This document shows, piece after piece, positions 53,314 through 60,753 of a stretch of 64,000 nucleotides of DNA. Numbering within the stretch: the stretch's first letter is position 1; every line of letters begins with the position of its first letter. Under the pieces are notes generated by a model. That model was given only the letters and a program-made list of their open reading frames with translations. It had not been told where the DNA came from and ran no database searches. The stretch spans positions 124,001-188,000 of the forward strand of contig NZ_JANHMQ010000002.1 of the NCBI RefSeq assembly GCF_024609325.1. Reading direction: 5' to 3'. The DNA is from Geothrix fuzhouensis (GTDB lineage: Bacteria; Acidobacteriota; Holophagae; Holophagales; Holophagaceae). The position numbers and the translations under genes were made by a program.

Positions 53314-54159
53314 ATGGAACCTATGATCGATTCACTCCTTGACCTCACTGCCGAGATCCGCACCCGCCTCCACACGTTCCCGGAAGGAGGGCGGCCCCAG
53401 CTCCTGGGTTGCCTTGCGGGCGCCTGCCTCCTTCGGGATGGTTCGGGGCAGCACCATCTGTCTGCAGCGCAGATGGCCCCTCCAGCCGGACCCTGGGATC
53501 TATCCCCCCTCATCGATCACACCCTGTTGAAGGCCGACGCCACCGGGGCCCAGGTAGAAGTCCTTTGTGCGGAAGCGCTTAAGTACGGGTTTGCGTCGGT
53601 CTGCATCAACCCCTTGTGGGTGCCCCTGGCATCCTCTCTTCTGAAGGGCAGTCCCGTCCGGACCTGCACGGTGGTGGGCTTCCCCCTCGGGGCCTCCTCG
53701 CTGTGTTCGAAGGCCCACGAGGCAGAACTGGCCGTGAAGGAGGGAGCCCAGGAAGTGGACATGGTGCTGGCGATCGGTGCCGCGAAGGGTGGGGACTGGG
53801 ATACGGTTCGCCGGGATCTGGTGGGCCTCCGGGCGGCCGTTCCGGCGCCCACGGTGCTGAAGGTGATCCTGGAGACTTGCCTGCTCACGGATGGCGAGAA
53901 GGAGCGGGCTTCGACCCTGGCCCTGGAAGCAGGCCTCGATTTCGTGAAGACCTCCACGGGATTCTCCACCGGGGGTGCCACGGAGGCGGATGTCGCGCTG
54001 ATGCGCCGAGTCGTGGGAACCGGGATGGGGGTCAAGGCCTCCGGTGGTATCCGCACTTATGAGGGGGCGTTGGCCATGGTTCTGGCCGGGGCGACACGTC
54101 TTGGGCTTTCCGCCTCCGTGGCGGTGGTTCAGGGCGGAGCCGGGGCGGGGACCTACTGA
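53314..54159 (+). CDS. deoC: Deoxyribose-phosphate aldolase with N-terminal extension
   Basis: The 281-residue protein contains a complete DeoC core from about residue 65: LIDHTLLKADATGAQVEVLCAEA, FASVCINPLWVPLA, VVGFPLGASSLCSKAHEAELAVKEGAQEVDMVL, VLKVILETCLLTD, the Schiff-base Lys in DFVKTSTGFSTGGAT, and VKASGGIRTYE. It cleaves deoxyribose 5-phosphate to acetaldehyde and glyceraldehyde 3-phosphate. The first 64 residues are additional to the usual length, contain two Cys and have no known role. Starts at 53311, 53314 and 53323 are possible; 53314 best fits CGAGG spacing. Confidence 0.92.
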   Translation: MEPMIDSLLDLTAEIRTRLHTFPEGGRPQLLGCLAGACLLRDGSGQHHLSAAQMAPPAGPWDLSPLIDHTLLKADATGAQVEVLCAEALKYGFASVCINPLWVPLASSLLKGSPVRTCTVVGFPLGASSLCSKAHEAELAVKEGAQEVDMVLAIGAAKGGDWDTVRRDLVGLRAAVPAPTVLKVILETCLLTDGEKERASTLALEAGLDFVKTSTGFSTGGATEADVALMRRVVGTGMGVKASGGIRTYEGALAMVLAGATRLGLSASVAVVQGGAGAGTY

Positions 54160-54201
54160 AAAGTGCTATCCTCACAGATAGCAGTCCCGGCGGAGGTTCT
54201 T

Positions 54202-54699
54202 GTGGCAAAGCTTGATCTCATCATGTTCGAGGAGGAGTACAAGCTCCTCCACGAGATCATCAGCCGCCTTCAGAAGGATGCCTCCGCCAAGGTGGTCTTC
54301 CTGGTGGACAAGAACGGGCAGCAGATCGCCTCGGCCGGCGACGTGAAGAGCATCGACGCCACCAGCCTCGCCTCCCTTACCGCCGGCAACGTGGCGGCCA
54401 CAGACGGTCTGGCCAAGCTCATCGGTGAAAAAGAATTCAGCCTCCTCTTCCATGAGGGCGAGAAGGACAACCTGCACATCTCCATCGTGGGCAAGCGGGG
54501 CATCCTGGTGGTGATCTTCGACCAGAACTCGAGCCTCGCCCTGGTGCGCCTGCGGGTGAAGAAGGCCAGCAAGGAACTCCAGGAGATCTTCGACCAAGTG
54601 GAACAGCGCGCGCAGAAGGAATCCGACGGCGGCAGCCGCTTCGAAAGCCCCTTCTCGGAGATCACGGACGAAGACATCGACCGCCTCTTCGGCGACTGA
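54202..54699 (+). CDS. mglB: MglB, roadblock/LC7 GTPase-activating protein
   Basis: The 165-residue protein is a roadblock domain (EEYKLLHEIISRLQKDASAKVVFLVDKNGQQIASAGDV ... LASLTAGNVAATDGLAKLIGEKEFSLLFHEG) with an acidic C-terminal tail. I start at GTG 54202, six bases after GGAGG; ATG 54223 is possible. MglB stimulates GTP hydrolysis by MglA and fixes cell polarity, positioning type IV pili or gliding machinery. mglA follows after 15 bp. Confidence 0.92.
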   Translation: MAKLDLIMFEEEYKLLHEIISRLQKDASAKVVFLVDKNGQQIASAGDVKSIDATSLASLTAGNVAATDGLAKLIGEKEFSLLFHEGEKDNLHISIVGKRGILVVIFDQNSSLALVRLRVKKASKELQEIFDQVEQRAQKESDGGSRFESPFSEITDEDIDRLFGD

Positions 54700-54714
54700 G
54701 CCTGGGGCGACAAC

Positions 54715-55299
54715 ATGACCTTCATCAACTACGCATCGCGCGAAATCAACTGCAAGATCGTCTACTACGGTCCCGGACTTTGCGGGAAGACGACGAACAT
54801 CCAGTGGATCTTCGAACAGGCCAACCCCGACAAGCGGGGCAAGCTCGTCAGCCTCGCCACTGAGACGGATCGCACGCTCTTCTTCGACTTCCTGCCCCTC
54901 GACATGGGCATGGTCAAGGGGTTCAAGGTCCGCTTCCACCTCTACACCGTGCCCGGTCAGGTCTTTTACGACGCCAGCCGCAAGCTCATCCTTCGTGGCT
55001 GCGACGGCATCATCTTCGTGGCCGATAGCCAGAAGGCGCGCATGGAGGCCAACATCGAATCCATCGCGAACCTGGCCACCAACCTGCGTGAGAACGGCTT
55101 CGACGTCCGGACGATCCCCTACGTCCTTCAGCTCAACAAGCGGGACATGCCCTCCGCCGCACCTGTCGCCGAGATGGAGCGGCTGCTCCGGTTCCGGGGC
55201 GAACCCATGATCGAGGCGGTGGCCAGCGAGGGCACCGGCGTCATCGACACCCTCAAAGCGGCTGCCCGCCAGATCCTGATGGAACTTCAGAAGAACTAG
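54715..55299 (+). CDS. mglA: MglA, Ras-like polarity GTPase
   Basis: The 194-residue small GTPase has the P-loop GPGLCGKTT near residue 19, a LATETDRTLFFDFLPLD switch region, the VPGQVFYDASRKLILRG switch II and the LNKRDMP base-recognition motif, as in Myxococcus MglA. With MglB it forms a two-gene motility and polarity unit. No motor genes are in the window. A few nucleotides separate it from the tRNA region, with no clear terminator. Confidence 0.95.
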   Translation: MTFINYASREINCKIVYYGPGLCGKTTNIQWIFEQANPDKRGKLVSLATETDRTLFFDFLPLDMGMVKGFKVRFHLYTVPGQVFYDASRKLILRGCDGIIFVADSQKARMEANIESIANLATNLRENGFDVRTIPYVLQLNKRDMPSAAPVAEMERLLRFRGEPMIEAVASEGTGVIDTLKAAARQILMELQKN

Positions 55300-55381
55300 G
55301 GCCAAGGCGACCTGGATCACAGGTCCCGCCCCTCTCCGCTTGAATCTGCGCCCACCTCCGGTAGAATGAACCCTTGCCCTT

Positions 55382-55457
55382 TCCGGAGTAGCTCAGGGGT
55401 CAGAGCGGGTGACTGTTAATCACTAGGTCGGGGGTTCAAATCCCTCCTCCGGAGCCA
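55382..55457 (+). tRNA. tRNA-Asn (GTT)
   Basis: A 76-base cloverleaf with encoded CCA. The acceptor stem pairs TCCGGAG (55382-55388) with CTCCGGA (55447-55453). The anticodon loop CTGTTAA gives anticodon GTT at 55415-55417, and the T loop is GGTTCAAATCC. It stands at the left border of an integrated element, a usual attachment site, but no second copy of its 3' end was found in the window. Confidence 0.96.
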
Positions 55458-55473
55458 GCAAACAAAGCACTTA

Positions 55474-55499
55474 GGCCATCCCTGGTGGATGGCCTTTTT
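55474..55499 (+). terminator. Terminator after tRNA-Asn
   Basis: GGCCATCC (55474-55481) pairs with GGATGGCC (55487-55494) and is followed by TTTTT (55495-55499). Confidence 0.9.
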
Positions 55500-55504
55500 C
55501 GTGG

Positions 55505-55528
55505 GATCAAACACCCGTCAAACACCCG
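55505..55528. repeat. Paired 11-bp repeats near the element's left end
   Basis: TCAAACACCCG occurs twice in tandem (55507-55517 and 55518-55528). The reverse complement of 55505-55517, CGGGTGTTTGATC, recurs at 57885-57897 upstream of the primase. These may be arm-type or regulator sites of the element. Confidence 0.5.
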
Positions 55529-55623
55529 TACGGATTCGGCCCCTCCAGAGGGGCAGGCGGTGGCGGCTTGGGGTGAACCCCTGTACTAGTACTTTTCTCA
55601 TTTCCCACTCTGAAAGTGAAAAC

Positions 55624-55720
55624 AACCTCCGCAACCTCCGCAAAATCGCGGAGACTCGCATGGGCACTAGCTTTGAGGTGCGGACGTTAGTGCGGAGGTT
55701 GTGCGGAGGTTGCGGAGGTT
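55624..55720. repeat. Iteron-like inverted repeat array
   Basis: AACCTCCGCA occurs at 55624-55633 and 55633-55642. Its reverse complement TGCGGAGGTT occurs at 55691, 55702 and 55711, with a variant TGCGGACGTT at 55679. Spacing is 9-12 bp, close to one helical turn. The array abuts the replication genes and is a candidate origin or replication control site. The helicase stop codon lies inside the last copy. Confidence 0.65.
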
Positions 55721-57176
55721 AGCCTAGGAGGTCGGGAATCTTGAACCCGTCTCGGTCCTCCGGGTGCTCCTCCATCGGCTCCAGGCGAATGGGTAGACAA
55801 CGGCGGGTTGTGTCAGGGGCAAGGGCGATGTTGTTGCCGGTGCAAACCCACACGGTATCGTTGGGCAGCTCCACTAGGGCGGAAGCACCCAGGAGGCGGC
55901 CCCGGTAATCGGTGGAGGTAATCAGGGCATTCCAGCCCCGGCCTCCGAATCCGGGGTGTACTTCGTCCATCACTTGGACCCGCGTGGCGTCCATCAAGAC
56001 AGGAAGAATGGACTTCATGAGTTCCACTTCCTCGCGGGGGCAGGCCATCACGGGCGCTCCTCCGCCGGTTGCGATGACGGACAGGGTTTGAGATAGAAGG
56101 CCCTTTCCGGCGGCGTTGCCGTTGGCCTCGACTGCGACGAATGGGGCAGGCCCGGTGAACCCGTATCGCCCAACGATGGTTAATAGCGCAGCGAGCACGG
56201 CGGTCTCTTGTGCATCGGCGCATGGGTTCAGTGCCCACGGGAAGTCCTGCCAGACGAGGCGGAGGTGCTCCCAGGAAGCTACGGCATCTTGCTCGCTGGG
56301 GTGCTCTGGCACGGGGGGAAAGTCAGACGGTCCCAGGTAAAGCACCCCGTCGCGGAGCTCGCCATTCTCGGCATGAATGGAACCATCCGACAGGATGACG
56401 GGCACGGTGACAACGGCGCGGAGCTCGCGGAACCCAGGGCCAGGCGCTTCTAGGATCATGGATACTGCCCAATCGGGCACCATGCTCGCCACGCGGCTGA
56501 ATCCGTCTTTCGTCTTGGTGGCCCGCTCAAAATCAGCGGCTTCGCTCAAGCGCTCGCGGACCCAGGCGGGGCCTGCGTCTCGGATGCCCACGGATCCGGC
56601 GGGGATGGTGCGCTTGCCGTTCTCGCCTGAATGGCGATGGACGTGCACAAGACGGCCCCGCCTGGCGTACACACCATCCACGGGCCAGAGTGCCTCGCGG
56701 CTTGCGTCTGCGACTTCCACTTCCGGCGGGCAGACGAGGATGGTTGGACGGCCCGCCTTGCTCCGAGCCTGGGAGGGCAAGCCGTCAAGGGTGCGGTTGC
56801 CGAAGTAGGGCACCTCAATGCCCCGCTCGCGGGCCAGCTTGAGCACGTCTTCGATGGTCCGATGCTCACAGTGGGAGTGCCGGCAGCCGAAGTGACGTGG
56901 AACCCCGTCCGGATGGGTCGTCAGAAATCCGGATTCATCGTTGATGCCATCGGTGTGCGAGCTGGCCCATGGGCAGGTGGTCCGGAACCCTGTGCCGTCG
57001 CCTAAGTCTTTTGCGGGTGCCACAGTCATCCCCAGGGCGCGGAAGGTGCTGAGGATGGGCGGCTCACCTTTGGCGCTGGGCTTGGTGCCCGTGGCCTTCT
57101 TGGGGGCCTTCTTGGCCTTGGAATCAGGCGGGAATGTGGCGGCGATCTCTGCGGGGGTGTAGCGCGGGCCGGTCAT
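55719..57176 (-). CDS. Element helicase/ATPase with zinc-finger N-terminus, C-terminally truncated
   Basis: The 485-residue protein begins with a low-complexity Lys/Ala stretch, then a Cys/His cluster (TTCPW, HFGCRHSHCEHRT, residues about 65-105) like phage primase-helicase zinc domains. An ATPase region from about residue 335 shows an atypical P-loop EANGNAAGKGLL, acidic VMDEVHPGFGG, sensor VWVCTGNN and arginine segment TTRRCLPIRL. The frame stops shortly after KIPDLLG, where I would expect a further helical domain of roughly 100 or more residues in such proteins; the other frames give nothing similar. The stop lies in the iteron array. It overlaps the primase gene by four bases (ATGA). Confidence 0.7.
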   Translation of the reverse strand: MTGPRYTPAEIAATFPPDSKAKKAPKKATGTKPSAKGEPPILSTFRALGMTVAPAKDLGDGTGFRTTCPWASSHTDGINDESGFLTTHPDGVPRHFGCRHSHCEHRTIEDVLKLARERGIEVPYFGNRTLDGLPSQARSKAGRPTILVCPPEVEVADASREALWPVDGVYARRGRLVHVHRHSGENGKRTIPAGSVGIRDAGPAWVRERLSEAADFERATKTKDGFSRVASMVPDWAVSMILEAPGPGFRELRAVVTVPVILSDGSIHAENGELRDGVLYLGPSDFPPVPEHPSEQDAVASWEHLRLVWQDFPWALNPCADAQETAVLAALLTIVGRYGFTGPAPFVAVEANGNAAGKGLLSQTLSVIATGGGAPVMACPREEVELMKSILPVLMDATRVQVMDEVHPGFGGRGWNALITSTDYRGRLLGASALVELPNDTVWVCTGNNIALAPDTTRRCLPIRLEPMEEHPEDRDGFKIPDLLG

Positions 57177-57856
57177 CGGATCACCTCAACTAGCACCGGC
57201 TCCCGTTTCACGTTGTAAAACCCAGGCAGGCGGAGCACAGAGGCCACCTGGCACACCTGGCCATCCGCACCGAAGGGGGCCAACACCTTTTGAATGCCCC
57301 TGAGCAAGGCCTCGTGCTCCGCCTGGTGGCCTTCCTGATAAGGGGTGGCCTCGCTGAAACACCAGTAGAGGTGCACCCCGTGGCCAGAGCTCACGGCCAT
57401 GGTTGGGGCAAGGGGTAGCTTGGCGAGGTCGAAGGGTTCGGCGTCTTCGGCGGCGGCCTTGAAGTCCACGTCTGCCCAGGCGGCGCGAGGGGTGATGATG
57501 TTCTTTTTCTCGCGGCCTCGGAGGTCCGTCTGATTCACGGCGATGAAGATGCCGTCGCCTTGGGCGTTGCGGGCGTCTAGATCCTCTGCCAGCTCCTCCA
57601 GACACCCATGGAGGATCTTGGCCCGCTTAGGATCCTTGCGGGGTGTGTCATCGAAGACCTGGCTGGTGAAGGGGCGCGTCCCGGCTTCTTCCTCTGTGCA
57701 GTTGAAAAGCACGGCCAGGAAAGGCAGTGTGTCGCGGACCATGCGCTCGCGGAGGGGTTGACGGTAGGAGGTATCAAGCCCATCCTTTCCTTGTTCTCTG
57801 ACCGATTCGGTCAACATTCCGCCCCGGTGCCCGCCGGGGTTTTGTTTTGTGGGCAT
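57173..57856 (-). CDS. Archaeo-eukaryotic-type primase (RepB/PrimPol-like)
   Basis: The 227-residue protein shows the three motifs of AEP-type plasmid and phage primases: the metal-binding AAWADVDF (D129, D131), the nucleotide-binding SSGHGVHLYWCF (S157, H159) and VLRLPGFYNVK near residue 210 that follows Asp199. An upstream FIAVNQTDLRGRE strand fits the same fold. I start at ATG 57856 with GGGAGG five bases upstream. It is coupled to the helicase gene by an ATGA overlap, so primase and helicase, often fused in other elements, are separate chains here. Confidence 0.78.
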   Translation of the reverse strand: MPTKQNPGGHRGGMLTESVREQGKDGLDTSYRQPLRERMVRDTLPFLAVLFNCTEEEAGTRPFTSQVFDDTPRKDPKRAKILHGCLEELAEDLDARNAQGDGIFIAVNQTDLRGREKKNIITPRAAWADVDFKAAAEDAEPFDLAKLPLAPTMAVSSGHGVHLYWCFSEATPYQEGHQAEHEALLRGIQKVLAPFGADGQVCQVASVLRLPGFYNVKREPVLVEVIR

Positions 57857-57884
57857 CACAGCCTCCCAAGGCGCTGGTTTTCTT

Positions 57885-57909
57885 CGGGTGTTTGATCCGT
57901 GTTTGATCC
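57885..57909. repeat. Tandem 11-bp repeats upstream of the primase
   Basis: GTGTTTGATCC occurs twice in a row (57888-57898 and 57899-57909). The first copy extends to CGGGTGTTTGATC, an inverted match to 55505-55517. They lie about 30 bp before the primase start and could bind an element regulator. Confidence 0.5.
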
Positions 57910-57950
57910 GTGCTCATGCGACGATGCGTCTAGATGGCTCAAAGTGGCGT

Positions 57951-58142
57951 CTAGCATGGTTCTGCCTCGGTTCTACCGTGTGATGGGTCATCACTTTCGG
58001 CGTCTAGGAGCTCACCGAGCAGGCGCTCGGGTGACTCTGGATCGGGGCCGGGTTCCGCGAGCTGGCCAAGGGATCGAAGACTCATGGCCTGGGCCAGTCC
58101 ACCGGGCAGTACGAGTGCAAAGGTGGCAGCGGAGGGGGTCAT
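57951..58142 (-). CDS. Small hypothetical protein of the element (63 residues)
   Basis: The ATG overlaps the stop of the upstream small gene (ATGA, 58139-58142), which is the main reason to accept it. The product starts MTPSAATFALVLPGG and becomes acidic and Pro-rich. No domain is recognised. Confidence 0.45.
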   Translation of the reverse strand: MTPSAATFALVLPGGLAQAMSLRSLGQLAEPGPDPESPERLLGELLDAESDDPSHGRTEAEPC

Positions 58143-58489
58143 GCTGGGACCTGTTCAAATCGAACCTCGGCCTCGGTCATCACCTCACGGAGAATCCGTA
58201 ACCAGGTGGACCATTCGCCTGGGTTTTCTGCCCGCGTGTCGAAGATCCGCACGGCGACGGCCTTGAAGTGACCGCACATGATTGCCTGGAGTTCCAGCGA
58301 CTCGGCCTCGGTCATCCTGGCTTCTGCAATAAGGGTGGCTTCCGCTTCCTTCCAGCAGAACGCCGCGCGTTCCATGGCGGAATAATCCACCAGGGCTTGG
58401 GTTTCAGGGGGGGCCTCCTCATAGCTGAGGAGGGGGGTTTCGGGACAGGCCTTCGGCTGGGCCTGGGGGGCGGTCATTAGCTCGGTCAT
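58139..58489 (-). CDS. Small hypothetical protein of the element (116 residues)
   Basis: The protein is helical and acidic, with MERAAFCWKEAEATLIAEARMTEAESLELQAIMCGHFKAVAV in the centre. AGGGGAG precedes the ATG, and the gene begins nine bases after the HTH gene stop. No family is recognised. Position between the HTH and primase genes suggests a role in replication or its control. Confidence 0.6.
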   Translation of the reverse strand: MTELMTAPQAQPKACPETPLLSYEEAPPETQALVDYSAMERAAFCWKEAEATLIAEARMTEAESLELQAIMCGHFKAVAVRIFDTRAENPGEWSTWLRILREVMTEAEVRFEQVPA

Positions 58490-58498
58490 GGGCTCCCC

Positions 58499-58780
58499 TC
58501 ACACAGCCGGGGACGGGGTGACGGTGCGACTCGCCATGTATTCCCGAAGGGCGGCGATCTCATAGACCACCCGGCGCGGGGAGACGCGCACCCATTTGGG
58601 GCCGGTGCCCGTCTGCCTCATGGCGTCCAGGGTGGGCTTGGACAGACCGGTGTAGGCGGCGGCCTCGCGGACCGTCACGTACTCCGTGGGGATCCGGGGT
58701 GCCACATACCCAGCGGGCAGGCGGGGATCGGGCGCGGTGGGCTTGCTGGCTGTGGAGGGCGTGGTGCGGGGTCGGGCCAT
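58499..58780 (-). CDS. AlpA/excisionase-type HTH protein
   Basis: The 93-residue protein has a Pro/Thr/Ala-rich start and a MerR-like HTH of the AlpA/HTH_17 kind (EYVTVREAAAYTGLSKPTLDAMRQTGTGPKWVRVSPRRVVYEIAALREYMASR). GGAGG lies seven bases before ATG 58780. Such proteins switch satellite and plasmid integrases on or act as directionality factors. It heads the replication operon and stands next to a repeat-rich control region. Confidence 0.82.
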   Translation of the reverse strand: MARPRTTPSTASKPTAPDPRLPAGYVAPRIPTEYVTVREAAAYTGLSKPTLDAMRQTGTGPKWVRVSPRRVVYEIAALREYMASRTVTPSPAV

Positions 58781-59250
58781 GGTTGGGCCTCCGGTAGCGC
58801 GGAAGATGGGCGGCTCACCCCATGCGCTAAACTGGAGGCGAGCTAGGAAGGGAAACCTTCCGGGTTCGCGGCATCCAGTGGAGTCCTGCCAGGGATTCAA
58901 TCCACTGGATGCCGATCTTGTTATTGGGTTTTCAAAATCGCTTGACCGGTCTTCCTGTTCACTTTGGGTCTAGATCATTCTTTGGTCATGGTAGGACGGC
59001 GGAATATCTGCACGGGATGCGCCGTCCTGTTCACTTTGGGTCGCGTCCTTTTCCTTTACCTTCAAACAACGAAAAAACTAATGGGCTGATCCTAGAAGGG
59101 CTTACCTGTGGAGGTTGTGCCTTATTCATATTGTCTAGTGATTCCGGAGGCGAGACAGGTCGGGGGGGCTTGACTCAATCGGCATAGATCGCATCCAAGC
59201 GGGGCGAGGGTTTGCGGGTGCGTGTACTGCATGTTGTGAGTCTTCCGCAC
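58781..59250. promoter_or_regulatory. Element control region with 18-bp direct repeats and a hairpin
   Basis: This 470-bp non-coding gap between the HTH and integrase genes is more AT-rich than its surroundings. TCCTGTTCACTTTGGGTC occurs at 58953-58970 and again at 59025-59042, 72 bp apart. Between them AGGACGGCG (58993-59001) pairs with CGCCGTCCT (59020-59028). The arrangement looks like regulator binding sites around a promoter. The region holds no supported gene. Confidence 0.55.
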
Positions 59251-60753
59251 TCATTCAGCCTCCATCGCTTCGCCCATCTTCGCGGCGATCTTCTCAGCAG
59301 CGATGCGCTTCTTGTGGCGCTCCAGGTGGGCATAGTGTTTTTTCGTGGTGACGGTGGAGGCGTGGCCTGCAACCTCGGCAAGCGCTTCGAGGGTCTGCCC
59401 CTCATCGCCATAGGTGACGGATAGCGCGGTCCTGCGGAGGTCATGGAGGTGCACGTCTTCGATGTTGAGGGCCTCCGCCTTTTTCTTTTTCTTGGCCTTC
59501 ACGAGCTCGGCTTCATCCTTGGTCAGGCGCTCGCGGATTCGCTCCCACACCTTTTGAAGGCCGATGAAGTGCCCCAGCTCCTCGCCGGGCTCCGGGGTGA
59601 TTGGGGAAGGGAATACCCAAGGGCTTCCGGCCCGCGTCGCCTGAGCTCTGAGGATCTTTCCGAGCTGAGGTGTGATGGCCACGAGCTTGGCCCCGGAGCG
59701 GCGGGAAGACTTGTGTTCTTCCTTCTTGATCCACCCTGTAATGGCTTCCTGCACCTCTCCGGATTCGGGGTCTGTGGTCGGCTCATCCCATTCGATCTCA
59801 TCCCAGCGAAGGGTGAGGCACTCTTGCAGGCGCATGGCGGATAGGAGGAGGGCGCGGATGGCTCCGGCGGCGGCGGGGTCAATTCCAGTCTTCTTGGATT
59901 GCGGGTCTGTTTCCTTCTCCGCCTTCTCCGCCTCCATGGCTCGCATGGTGCGCTCAAGGGCTTTCCGTTCGGCCTGGGATAAGATGCGCTCGCGCACCTT
60001 GGCGGCACCCGTGACCTGCTTTTTCAGCTTGTAGGCAGGGTTGTCCGTCCTCCAGGGTGGAGCCTCCTCCAGAGCCAGATTGAAGATTTTGGAAAGCACC
60101 CGGAGGGCGGCGTCTGCCTGGGAAGGGTGTTCCCGCATGGCGTCCGACCTGTGCCAGTCCTTAACCTCTGCCCGTGTCACGTCTGCCACCAGACGATCGC
60201 TCCAGTACGGCAGAATCACCCGCTTGATGAGTGCATTCGTCCATGCCTCCGTGGAGGCCTTCACGTTGGCCCGATCCGCCGCATAGGTTGCGTACAGCTT
60301 GCAGGCGTCGGCCATGGTCGGGGCCTTGCTTTTGCCCTCTGCAATCCTCACGGCCTCTTCAGTAGCGGCGGCCTTGGCTTTCCTTGCTTCCTCGCGGAGC
60401 CTGTTCCGCTCCTCCATCGGATCCTTCTCCGCCTTCATCTTCCGCACCTCGGCGGCCTTGGCGTGGAGCTCCTCCAGGCTCACGTCCTCCGGGTAGGATC
60501 CCAGCGGGTACCAGATGATCTTTCCCCTAGGCTCTGCGCGATAGCAGACGTAGCAGGGCGCGGAGCCTTGTGGACCTGGTAGCAGGCGGATGCAGAGTCC
60601 TTTGATGGCCCCCAGGCCTACCACCATCGTCTTGGTGCGCGGTTCCTTCTTCTTTGGATCCGGGCTCTTGAACCCATCGAGGAGGCGCTTGAGGTTCGTG
60701 GCGGTGACAGGCCTGCTGATTACTGATCCGCAGGCTGCACCTATCAGGATCAC
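59251..60753 (-). CDS. int: Tyrosine-type site-specific integrase
   Basis: The 500-residue recombinase has a DUF4102-like arm-binding N-terminus (KIIWYPLGSYPEDVSLEELHAKAAEVRKMKAEKDP), a core-binding SAM-like domain (ADACKLYATYAADRANVKASTEAW) and the catalytic domain. The catalytic residues include Arg in SAMRLQECLTLRWDEI, HDLRR, the GHASTVTTKKHYAHLERHK block with the second His and the nucleophile Tyr. It is of the P4/tRNA-integrating class. The first roughly 16 codons (from GTG 60753) are antisense to a nucleotidyltransferase relic, so the start may be supplied by flanking DNA. An internal ATG near 60624 would lose part of the arm domain. Confidence 0.88.
   Translation of the reverse strand: MILIGAACGSVISRPVTATNLKRLLDGFKSPDPKKKEPRTKTMVVGLGAIKGLCIRLLPGPQGSAPCYVCYRAEPRGKIIWYPLGSYPEDVSLEELHAKAAEVRKMKAEKDPMEERNRLREEARKAKAAATEEAVRIAEGKSKAPTMADACKLYATYAADRANVKASTEAWTNALIKRVILPYWSDRLVADVTRAEVKDWHRSDAMREHPSQADAALRVLSKIFNLALEEAPPWRTDNPAYKLKKQVTGAAKVRERILSQAERKALERTMRAMEAEKAEKETDPQSKKTGIDPAAAGAIRALLLSAMRLQECLTLRWDEIEWDEPTTDPESGEVQEAITGWIKKEEHKSSRRSGAKLVAITPQLGKILRAQATRAGSPWVFPSPITPEPGEELGHFIGLQKVWERIRERLTKDEAELVKAKKKKKAEALNIEDVHLHDLRRTALSVTYGDEGQTLEALAEVAGHASTVTTKKHYAHLERHKKRIAAEKIAAKMGEAMEAE

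Larger units (their letters stand above)
55458..60706. mobile_element. Compact integrated element with primase-helicase replication module
   Basis: All genes between tRNA-Asn and 60753 read leftward: tyrosine integrase, AlpA-type HTH, two small proteins, an AEP-type primase and a helicase. Iteron-like repeats sit at the left end. Gene order int-alpA-primase-helicase is that of P4-like and PICI-type phage satellites or integrative plasmids, but no capsid, packaging or conjugation gene is present. The right end is placed where an interrupted nucleotidyltransferase resumes (60707). No direct repeat bounding the element was found, so both limits are approximate. Confidence 0.65.

Noticed and set aside
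55624-55720. CRISPR array
   Set aside because: The units are only 9-12 bp apart and occur in both orientations, with no spacers. This is an iteron pattern.
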